Positions 1-5,845 of a stretch of DNA of 6,588 bases are shown here, in pieces. Origin of the DNA: Desulfobacterales bacterium (GTDB lineage Bacteria; Desulfobacterota; Desulfobacteria; Desulfobacterales; SpSt-501); contig JALOOS010000110.1 of NCBI GenBank assembly GCA_025454275.1, forward strand, positions 1 through 6,588. Reading direction: 5' to 3'. Below the pieces are notes generated by a model. That model was not told the DNA's origin and made no database searches. It saw only the letters and a list, made by a program, of their open reading frames with translations. How positions within the stretch are numbered: position 1 is the first letter of the stretch; every line of letters starts with the position of its first letter. The position numbers and the translations under genes were made by a program.

Positions 1-1
1 A

Positions 2-482
2 GAAGAGCTGCGGCACCATCTGCCTGAGCTCGCCAAGGTGCGGGAGTTCGACACCGCCGTGAACGGCTGCCGCCTGGGGATCGAGGCCGAGGCGCGGCAT
101 GTGGAGACCATCGCCGGGGCGGCGCGGCAGGCCGGTCTTTTTCTCGAGGCCGTCACCGCTATCGACTTCATGGACGGGATGCAGGCGATCTACTTTTACA
201 ACTCCGTCGAGGCCCCCTCGCGGGTGCAGGTCCGCGTGAGGGTGGCGCCGGGCGATCCTCTGCCCACGATCAGCCGCGTTTACGACGCAGCGCTCTGGCA
301 TGAGCGGGAGGTCTTCGACCTCTTCGGGATCCGCTTCGAGGGCCACCCCGACCTGCGGCGCCTGCTGCTGCCGGAAGATGCCGACTTCGGAAGATGCCGA
401 CTTCCACCCCTTGGCCAAGCATTTCGGCAAGGTGCACGCCTACCGAAGCTCGCAGGAGATCTATGGCGACCCCGCTGCCTGA
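2..482 (+). CDS. nuoC: NADH-quinone oxidoreductase subunit C (30 kDa subunit), 5' partial and frameshifted
   Basis: This is the complex I 30-kDa subunit, a peripheral-arm protein that packs against NuoD, NuoB and NuoI and carries no cofactor. The family signature is clear at 302-367 (EREVFDLFG, then H, then RRLL), leading into LLLPED. The reading frame is open to the left edge, so the true start is probably upstream; a GTG at 38 is in frame but has no convincing ribosome site. A 16-bp tandem duplication (373-404) shifts the frame after PEDADF. The native end (HPLAKHFGK... to the TGA at 480-482) is then in the +1 frame, while the uninterrupted frame runs through 40 unrelated residues to a TGA at 509-511. 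Removing one copy restores a normal NuoC ending. The native stop overlaps nuoD by 20 nt. The identity is secure; whether the frameshift is real or a sequencing or assembly error cannot be told here. Confidence 0.88.
373..404 (+). repeat. 16-bp perfect tandem duplication inside nuoC
   Basis: The unit GGAAGATGCCGACTTC occurs twice head to tail (373-388 and 389-404). With the preceding C, the identity extends to 17 bases with a period of 16. Because 16 is not a multiple of three, the second copy shifts the frame. The first copy reads E-D-A-D-F in the upstream nuoC frame, and the second reads the same E-D-A-D-F in the downstream frame that leads into the expected C-terminus. This is the footprint of a duplication of an intact sequence, not of two separate indels. 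Confidence 0.97.
454..458 (+). promoter_or_regulatory. Ribosome binding site of nuoD
   Basis: AGGAG lies 4 nt before the ATG at 463, inside the last codons of nuoC. It decides the nuoD start. The frame is open further upstream to an ATG at 394, but that codon sits inside the duplicated nuoC segment, has no such site, and would add 23 residues that do not look like NuoD. Confidence 0.7.
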
Positions 483-1581
483 ATCGGTCATCGAGCAGAC
501 CTACTACCTGAACATGGGGCCCCAGCACCCCAGCACCCATGGGGTGCTCCGGCTCTTCCTCAAGCTGGACGGCGAATACATCATAGAGGCCGACCCCGTC
601 GTCGGCTACGGCCACCGCGGGCATGAAAAGATGGCCGAGAGCCATTTCTACGAGCAGTTCCTGCCCAACACCTCGCGCATGGATTACCTCTCGGGCCTGA
701 TCTACAACCACGGGTATGTGGCAGCCCTCGAAAAAATGGCCGGCATCGAGGTGCCGCCGCGGGCCGAGTACATCCGGGTCATCTGCGCCGAGTTGAACCG
801 GGTCTGCAGCCATCTCCTCTGGTTCGGCACCTACCTCCTCGACCTGGGCGGCATCACGCCCTTTCTCTACGCCTTCGACGACCGCGAGCAGATCATGGAC
901 GCCCTCGACCGGATCACCGGCTCGCGCCTCACCTACTGCTACTGCCGGGTCGGGGGGGTGGCCCGGGATGTGGACGCCGAGTTCGTCCGCGCCATCCGGG
1001 CCTTCATCGAACGGCTGCGCAGCCGTTTCGAGGATTACCACACCCTGGTCACGAAGAACGTGATCTTCATCCACCGCACCCGTGGGGTGGGGGTCATCGA
1101 CCGCGACACCGCTCTGCGCTTCGGGTGCTCCGGCCCGGTGCTGCGGGCGAGCGGCGTACCCTACGACATCCGCCGGGCGGAGCCCTATTCGGTCTACCCC
1201 CGGTTCGAATTCGACATCCCCACCGGCACCGCCGGGGATGTGCTGGCGCGCTACACGGTCCGCCTCCAGGAGATGGAACAGAGCCTGCGCATCGTCGAAC
1301 AGGCCCTGGAGGGGCTTCCGGAGGGACCCTTCAAGGGGCGGGCGCCGCGCAAGGTGCACCCGCCGAAGGGCGACTGCTATTTCGCCGTGGAGTCGGCCCG
1401 CGGCGCCCTGGGGTATTACATCGTGAGCGACGGCACCTGCTATCCCTACCGGCTCAAAGTGCGGGTGCCCTCCTTCGGCAACCTGCAGGTGCTGACCGAG
1501 GTGCTGCCCGGGACGCTGGTGGCCGACACGGTCGCCATCCTGGGCAGCGTCGACATCGTGGTGCCGGAAGTGGACCGGTAA
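463..1581 (+). CDS. nuoD: NADH-quinone oxidoreductase subunit D (49 kDa subunit)
   Basis: This is the 49-kDa subunit of complex I, evolutionarily related to the large subunit of NiFe hydrogenases. With NuoB and NuoH it forms the quinone-reduction site. The 372-residue product is slightly shorter than usual (about 390-400), mostly at the N-terminus. The motif NMGPQHPSTHGV gives His22 and His26, and Tyr75 in SRMDYLSG has the same spacing as the quinone-binding His38/Tyr87 pair of Thermus Nqo4. HRGHEKMAE, ICAELNRVCSHLLWFG, GCSGPVLRASG and the terminal DIVVPEVDR are all family-typical. The hydrogenase nickel-ligand cysteines are absent, as expected. The ATG at 463 is chosen because of the AGGAG at 454-458 and the fit of the N-terminus. 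The gene overlaps the native nuoC end by 20 nt and is followed 13 nt later by nuoH, without nuoEFG. It is a separate gene, not a NuoCD fusion. Confidence 0.97.
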   Translation: MATPLPESVIEQTYYLNMGPQHPSTHGVLRLFLKLDGEYIIEADPVVGYGHRGHEKMAESHFYEQFLPNTSRMDYLSGLIYNHGYVAALEKMAGIEVPPRAEYIRVICAELNRVCSHLLWFGTYLLDLGGITPFLYAFDDREQIMDALDRITGSRLTYCYCRVGGVARDVDAEFVRAIRAFIERLRSRFEDYHTLVTKNVIFIHRTRGVGVIDRDTALRFGCSGPVLRASGVPYDIRRAEPYSVYPRFEFDIPTGTAGDVLARYTVRLQEMEQSLRIVEQALEGLPEGPFKGRAPRKVHPPKGDCYFAVESARGALGYYIVSDGTCYPYRLKVRVPSFGNLQVLTEVLPGTLVADTVAILGSVDIVVPEVDR

Positions 1582-1594
1582 GGGGGCAAGGGAG

Positions 1595-2593
1595 ATGTGG
1601 CAGACCGCCGTTGACATCCTGGGCCCGGACCTGGCGGCCATCGTCGCCGGCGCCATCGGGCTGGTGGCGCTGGTCCAGGTGAACACCCTCTTCCTCGTCT
1701 GGCTGGAGCGGAAAGTCTCGGCCCACATCCAGCTGCGCCTCGGGCCGATGGAGGTGGGGCCGCACGGCATTCTCCAGACCCTCGTCGACGGTGTCAAGCT
1801 CCTCGGCAAGGAGCTCATCACCCCGCGCCATGTCGACCGCAAGCTCTACGTGCTCGCGCCCGTCGTGGTGTTCACGGGGGTGCTGGCCTGCCTGGTCGTG
1901 GTCCCCTTCGACGAGGAGCTGCAGCTCAGGGATCTGAACGTCGGCGTCCTCCTCATCTTCGCCTTCTCGGCCTTCAACGTGCTGGCCATCCTGATGGGCG
2001 GCTGGTCGGCCAACAACAAGTATTCCCTGCTGGGGGCCATCCGTTCGGTGGCCCAGAACGTGGCCTACGAGATCCCGCTGCTGCTCGTGGTCCTGAACGT
2101 GCTGCTGTGGACCAACAGCATGCAGATGTCCACCATCGTGGCGGCCCAGTCCACCCTCTGGAACGTGTTCTGGATGCCGGTGGCGGCCGTCATCTACCTG
2201 ATCTGCGCCACGGCCGAGACCAACCGGGCGCCCTTCGACATCCCCGAGGCCGAGTCCGAGCTGGTGGCCGGCTTTCACACCGAATACAGCGGCATGCGTT
2301 TTGCCATGTTCTTCCTCGCCGAGTACTCCAACATGTTCATCGTGACCGCCGTGGCCACCACACTCTTTTTCGGCGGCTGGAAGAGCCCCCCTCTCCTCGG
2401 GTTCCTGCCCGTGCCGGGGGTGGTCTGGTTTTTTCTCAAGGTCTATGCCTTGATTTTCGTGATCATCTGGGTGCGCTGGACCTTCCCGCGCCTGCGCTTC
2501 GATCAGCTGATGAATTTTTCCTGGAAGGTCATGATCCCGGTCTCCCTGATCCATCTCATCGTCTACGCCGGGATCATCAAGATCATCCGCTGA
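1595..2593 (+). CDS. nuoH: NADH-quinone oxidoreductase subunit H
   Basis: This is the membrane subunit at the junction of the two arms. It forms the quinone access chamber with NuoD and NuoB and starts the charged path into the membrane arm. The 332-residue product has the usual length and several hydrophobic helices. Family hallmarks are WLERKVSAHIQLRLGP (about 36-51, with Glu38), the loop AETNRAPFDIPEAESE (207-222, with Glu218, Glu220 and Glu222) followed by GFHTEYSGMRFAMFFLAEY, and the late WVRWTFPRLRFDQLM segment. The likely ribosome site is AGGGGG (1581-1586), 8 nt before the ATG; a second G-rich stretch directly abuts the start. It follows nuoD by 13 nt and is separated from nuoI by the longest gap in the window. 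I see nothing abnormal in it. Confidence 0.97.
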   Translation: MWQTAVDILGPDLAAIVAGAIGLVALVQVNTLFLVWLERKVSAHIQLRLGPMEVGPHGILQTLVDGVKLLGKELITPRHVDRKLYVLAPVVVFTGVLACLVVVPFDEELQLRDLNVGVLLIFAFSAFNVLAILMGGWSANNKYSLLGAIRSVAQNVAYEIPLLLVVLNVLLWTNSMQMSTIVAAQSTLWNVFWMPVAAVIYLICATAETNRAPFDIPEAESELVAGFHTEYSGMRFAMFFLAEYSNMFIVTAVATTLFFGGWKSPPLLGFLPVPGVVWFFLKVYALIFVIIWVRWTFPRLRFDQLMNFSWKVMIPVSLIHLIVYAGIIKIIR

Positions 2594-2622
2594 CGCCGGA
2601 GCTTTCGACCGGACGGTTCAGC

Positions 2623-2634
2623 CGGCACGTGCCG
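2623..2634. repeat. Perfect 12-bp palindrome in the nuoH-nuoI spacer
   Basis: CGGCACGTGCCG reads the same on both strands. As DNA it could be a dimeric protein-binding site. As RNA it could only form a short 4-bp stem with an ACGU loop. No T-run follows, so it is not an intrinsic terminator. In GC-rich DNA a palindrome of this size can arise by chance, so a function is not established. Confidence 0.45.
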
Positions 2635-2653
2635 CGCCCGCGGAAGCGGACGC

Positions 2654-2658
2654 AGGGG
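2654..2658 (+). promoter_or_regulatory. Ribosome binding site of nuoI
   Basis: AGGGG lies 6 nt before the ATG at 2665. It supports that start over an in-frame GTG at 2629, which lies inside the palindrome and has no upstream purine-rich site. Confidence 0.55.
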
Positions 2659-2664
2659 TTAGCG

Positions 2665-3102
2665 ATGGGACTGGTTCGCGAGGTCATTCTCGGCAGCTGG
2701 AGCCTCATCACCGGAATGGGGGTCACGATCCGCCGCTACGGCCGGCGCGCGATCACCACCCAGTATCCGCGCAAACGGCTGGAGATGAGCCCCGGCTACC
2801 GGGGCCACATCGAACTGGTGCGCTTCGAGGAGCTCGGCAGCCACAATTGCGTCGCCTGCGGCACCTGCGTGCGCTTCTGCCCGACCCACGTGATCAAGGT
2901 CCAGGGCGAAAAACCGCGGGCCCGCGCCCCCAAACGGGCCACGCTCTACTTCATCGATTTTTCCCACTGCAGCCTCTGCGGGCTGTGCGTGGCCAACTGC
3001 CCCACCCGGACCCTGAAATTTTCAACCGAGTACGAAATGGCCCACGCCTGCCGCTGGGAAGGGGTGGTCGACCTCATGCAGCGGCTGGAGGAATCCGCAT
3101 GA
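2665..3102 (+). CDS. nuoI: NADH-quinone oxidoreductase subunit I (two 4Fe-4S ferredoxin-type subunit)
   Basis: This peripheral-arm subunit carries clusters N6a and N6b and hands electrons to the terminal cluster N2 in NuoB. The 145-residue product has an N-terminal amphipathic stretch, then TTQYPRKR (matching the family's QYP motif), then two complete CxxCxxCxxxCP motifs: Cys62/65/68/72 and Cys102/105/108/112. All eight cluster ligands are present. It is shorter than E. coli NuoI (about 180 residues), mainly because the C-terminal tail is short. The stop overlaps the nuoJ start as ATGA, which points to coupled translation. The nuoI assignment over a generic 8Fe ferredoxin rests on the QYP region and on its place between nuoH and nuoJ. 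Confidence 0.96.
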   Translation: MGLVREVILGSWSLITGMGVTIRRYGRRAITTQYPRKRLEMSPGYRGHIELVRFEELGSHNCVACGTCVRFCPTHVIKVQGEKPRARAPKRATLYFIDFSHCSLCGLCVANCPTRTLKFSTEYEMAHACRWEGVVDLMQRLEESA

Positions 3103-3635
3103 CGCCGCTCCAGGAGCTCGTCGACCCGGGCCTGCTCGCGCAGGCGGCCTTTGCCGTGATCGTGGTCTTCACCTTCACCGGGGCCCTGATCGCGGTTCTG
3201 CCGCGCAACATCCTCTACAACGTGCTCGGGCTGATCCTGTGCCTGACCGGTATAGCGGGGCTCTTCCTCTACCTGGGCAGCCCCTTCATCGCCCTCATGG
3301 AGCTTCTCATCTATGTGGGGGCGATCTGCATCTCGATCGTCTTCGCCATCATGCTCTCACGCCCCCTGCACCTGAGCCTCCCCAAGCGCCACCTGCCCAA
3401 GGTGCTCGGGGCGGGCGCCGTCGCGCTCGCGGTCTTCGGGGTGCTCGCGATCATCATTTTCCGAACGCCCTGGCATGCGGCGTTCGTGCGCGGCAACGAC
3501 TGGTCGATCACCTCGATCGGCGCCTACATGCTGACCCGCTACAGCCTGGTCTTCGAGGTGATGTCCGTCGTGCTGCTGGTGGCGATCCTGGGCGCCATCC
3601 TCATCACCAGCACCGGGGGCCGGAGGGCGCCATGA
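3099..3635 (+). CDS. nuoJ: NADH-quinone oxidoreductase subunit J
   Basis: NuoJ is a small membrane subunit with about five helices, located between NuoH and the antiporter-like subunits; its third helix changes conformation during turnover. The 178-residue product is almost entirely hydrophobic. Its third helix carries the family motif MELLIYVGAICISIVFAIML (about 67-86), with Tyr72, Gly74 and Ala75 matching the conserved YxGA. The start ATG overlaps the nuoI stop by 4 nt and is preceded by GGAGGAA (3087-3093), a strong ribosome site at 7 nt from the GGAGG core. The stop overlaps the nuoK start by 4 nt. The frame continues upstream into nuoI, but that part is a shadow of nuoI. Confidence 0.95.
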   Translation: MTPLQELVDPGLLAQAAFAVIVVFTFTGALIAVLPRNILYNVLGLILCLTGIAGLFLYLGSPFIALMELLIYVGAICISIVFAIMLSRPLHLSLPKRHLPKVLGAGAVALAVFGVLAIIIFRTPWHAAFVRGNDWSITSIGAYMLTRYSLVFEVMSVVLLVAILGAILITSTGGRRAP

Positions 3636-3940
3636 ACAGTCTCGGAACCTACCTCTTCATCGCGGCGGCGCTCTTCGTCATCGGCGTCTTCGGACTGCTC
3701 CAGCGCCGCTCGCTGATCGGCATGCTGATCGCGATCGAGCTCATGCTGAACGGCGCCAGCCTGAACTTCATGGCCTTCAACCGCTTCCTGGGACCGGACC
3801 CGGTCATCGGCCAAGTCTACACCCTTTTCATCATGGGGTTCGCCGCGGCCGAAACCGCCATTGCCCTCAGCATCATCATCGCCCTCTTCCGCCGGATCCG
3901 CAGCATCAACATCGAGCAGGCGCGAGAGCTCAGGGGGTGA
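3632..3940 (+). CDS. nuoK: NADH-quinone oxidoreductase subunit K
   Basis: NuoK is a three-helix membrane subunit, homologous to MrpC, that contributes two buried glutamates to the proton pathway between NuoJ and NuoN. The 102-residue product has the normal length. Glu36 (LIAIELMLNGASLNF) and Glu74 (GFAAAETAIALSIIIALFRR) match the conserved pair known as Glu36 and Glu72 in E. coli. GGAGGG (3622-3627) lies just before the ATG, which overlaps the nuoJ stop as ATGA. The stop TGA overlaps the GTG of nuoL. Confidence 0.96.
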   Translation: MNSLGTYLFIAAALFVIGVFGLLQRRSLIGMLIAIELMLNGASLNFMAFNRFLGPDPVIGQVYTLFIMGFAAAETAIALSIIIALFRRIRSINIEQARELRG

Positions 3941-5838
3941 CCGTGAACGCAGCCTGGATCCAGGACCCGAATCTCCTCGCCGCCGCCTTGAGCGCCGGTG
4001 CCCCCTTGGCCGCCTTTGCGCTCATCATGCTCCTCACCCGGCCGCATCCCCGGCTCTCCGCCGGCATCTCCATCACCGCCATCGCCGTCTCGCTCGCCGG
4101 CGCCCTTTTTCTGCTGGCCCGCAACGGGTCCATGACGGCCCCGATTCAGGTCACGGGCCGCTGGCTGGTGTCGGGGGAGATCCACATCCCCTTCGGTTTT
4201 CTCCTGGACCCGTTGAGCCTGTTGATGCTCGCCATCGTGGCGACGATCAGCTTCCTGGTCCAGGTCTACTCCCTCGGCTACATGGCCGGGGACCCCGGAT
4301 TTTCGCGCTACTACGGCTGCCAGTCGCTTTTCGCCTGGGCCATGCTCACCTTGAGCATATCGCCCACCATGATCCAGCTCTACATCTTCTGGGAGCTGGT
4401 CGGGCTCGCCTCCTACCTGCTGATCGGGTTCTGGTACGAAAAATTCAGCGCCAGCGAGGCCGGCAAGAAGGCCTTCGTCATGACGCGCCTCGGCGACATC
4501 GCCTTCTTCCTGGGGCTGCTCATCGTGCTGCTGCAGTTCGGCAACCTGAACATTCTCGATATGAACGGACCTGAGGTCGCCGAGCGCCTCTCGCCGGGGC
4601 TCATCACGCTCTCCGCCGTGCTCATTTTCGGCGGGGTGGTCGGCAAGAGCGCGCAGTTCCCGCTGCTCACCTGGCTGCCCGACGCCATGGAGGGCCCCAC
4701 CCCGGTGAGCGCGCTGCTGCACTCGGCCACCATGGTAGCGGCCGGGGTCTACATGTTCGCCCGCATCTTCCCTTTCTTCAGCCTCTCGCCCGAGGCCATG
4801 AGCCTCTTCCTGGCCATCGGCACCATCACCATGCTGCTCTCCTCCACCATGGCCATGGTCACCCGGGACATCAAACAGGTCTGGGCCTATTCGACCATCA
4901 GCCAGCTGGGCTTCATGGTGATGGGGCTTGCCGCCGGGGGATACGCCGCGGGGGTCTTTCACCTCACCACCCATGCCGGCTTCAAAGCCCTGCTCTTTCT
5001 CTGTTCGGGGGTATTCATCCACCACTACGAAACCAACGACATGTTCGTGATCGGGCGGCGTGGCGGCCGGGGGCTCCTCATTCCCATGATCTGCATGAGC
5101 CTTGCCGCGGCCGCGCTGAGCGGCCTGCCCCCGCTTTCCGGGTTTTTCAGCAAAGAGGCGATCATGGGGGTCCTGGCGGACCACCCCAACCCGATCTGGC
5201 TTGCGGCCGGTCTGCTGGGGGCTTTCCTGACCGCTTACTACACCTTCCGGTTGATCTTCATCATCCTGCGGCCGAACGCCCGCGAAGCGGCTCATGCGGA
5301 CGGGCACAGCACCCACGCCGGCCATCACGGGGCCGGCCTCTACGGGTTGATGGCCGCGCCCTTGATCGTTCTTGCCGCGGTGACCCTGGGCCTGGGGTTT
5401 TTCGAAACGCCCCTGGCGGCCTTTTTGACGCGGGCGGCCACCCGCGCCGCCGGCCACCACGCCTGGCTTCTGTTTGTCGCCGTGGGGCTGGCCCTGGCCG
5501 GAACCGGCCTCGCGTGGCTGGAGTTCGGCCGCCGCGGGGCGGCCCAGGTGGGCTTCGTGGAGCGGGTACCGGCCCTGCGGGCGCTCTTCGCCCAACGCTG
5601 GTACCTGGATCACCTCTACCGGCTCCTCCTGGATCGCGTGATCTACGGGCTCTTCTCCAACCTCTTCACCCGCAACGACCGCCGGGTGATCGACGGCGCC
5701 ATCGACGGCCTCTGCAAGGCCACGGTCGGCGGCGGACGCCTGCTCGCCTTCATGCAGTCGGGCATGCTGCAGTACAACTTGATGGTGATCTTCGGCGTCC
5801 TGGCGGTGGTGGGGCTGGGCTTCCTTTTCTTCGGGTGA
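3937..5838 (+). CDS. nuoL: NADH-quinone oxidoreductase subunit L
   Basis: NuoL is the distal antiporter-like, proton-pumping subunit of the membrane arm, with a C-terminal lateral helix that runs along the other subunits. The 633-residue product has the ordinary family length. Key channel residues are present: Glu153 in FWELVGLASYLLIGF (TM5), Lys237 in VVGKSAQFPLLTWLPDAMEGPTP... (TM7), Lys350 in THAGFKALLFL, and Lys406 in PPLSGFFSKEAI (TM12). The C-terminal RWYLDHLY region and a final helix match the lateral-helix end. A loop at about 449-467 is His-rich (five His between 453 and 464). Two GTG starts are possible: 3937 makes a 4-nt overlap with nuoK, while 3943 has AGGGGG (3932-3937) at a better distance. 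They differ by two residues. I keep 3937 because of the overlap pattern of its neighbours. Confidence 0.96.
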   Translation: MTVNAAWIQDPNLLAAALSAGAPLAAFALIMLLTRPHPRLSAGISITAIAVSLAGALFLLARNGSMTAPIQVTGRWLVSGEIHIPFGFLLDPLSLLMLAIVATISFLVQVYSLGYMAGDPGFSRYYGCQSLFAWAMLTLSISPTMIQLYIFWELVGLASYLLIGFWYEKFSASEAGKKAFVMTRLGDIAFFLGLLIVLLQFGNLNILDMNGPEVAERLSPGLITLSAVLIFGGVVGKSAQFPLLTWLPDAMEGPTPVSALLHSATMVAAGVYMFARIFPFFSLSPEAMSLFLAIGTITMLLSSTMAMVTRDIKQVWAYSTISQLGFMVMGLAAGGYAAGVFHLTTHAGFKALLFLCSGVFIHHYETNDMFVIGRRGGRGLLIPMICMSLAAAALSGLPPLSGFFSKEAIMGVLADHPNPIWLAAGLLGAFLTAYYTFRLIFIILRPNAREAAHADGHSTHAGHHGAGLYGLMAAPLIVLAAVTLGLGFFETPLAAFLTRAATRAAGHHAWLLFVAVGLALAGTGLAWLEFGRRGAAQVGFVERVPALRALFAQRWYLDHLYRLLLDRVIYGLFSNLFTRNDRRVIDGAIDGLCKATVGGGRLLAFMQSGMLQYNLMVIFGVLAVVGLGFLFFG

Positions 5839-5845
5839 GCGACCG

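Larger units (their letters stand above)
2594..2664. other. 71-nt intercistronic spacer between nuoH and nuoI
   Basis: This is the only appreciable non-coding gap in the cluster; the other junctions overlap or are at most 13 nt apart. It holds a perfect 12-bp palindrome (2623-2634), a weak possible hairpin just before it (around 2607-2618) and the nuoI ribosome site near its end. I see no promoter-like -35/-10 pair and no U-run that would make an intrinsic terminator, so read-through from nuoH into nuoI is likely. Confidence 0.6.

Noticed and set aside
407..410. A CCC-C run just after the duplication that could in principle allow +1 slippage back into the native nuoC frame.
   Set aside because: There is no supporting stop codon, pause site or convincing downstream structure, and the run belongs to the ordinary Pro codon of the native frame. 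The duplication alone explains the pattern.
280..2554. Long minus-strand open frames opposite nuoC, nuoD and nuoH (280-1842 and 1454-2554).
   Set aside because: These are again antisense shadows of well-identified genes, with biased composition and no recognisable domain.
2601..2640. Possible intrinsic terminator between nuoH and nuoI.
   Set aside because: The stems are short (about 4 bp) and no T-run follows. Termination in the middle of a complex I operon would also be implausible.
2107..2664. Upstream extension of the nuoI frame through nuoH and the spacer.
   Set aside because: The extension is out of frame with nuoH, gives Arg/His/Pro-rich nonsense sequence, and the ATG at 2665 has its own ribosome site.
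5281..5340. His-rich stretch in NuoL (five His between residues 453 and 464), a possible metal-binding site.
   Set aside because: His-rich loops at this place between late helices are common in NuoL proteins, and no defined metal-site geometry can be read from it.
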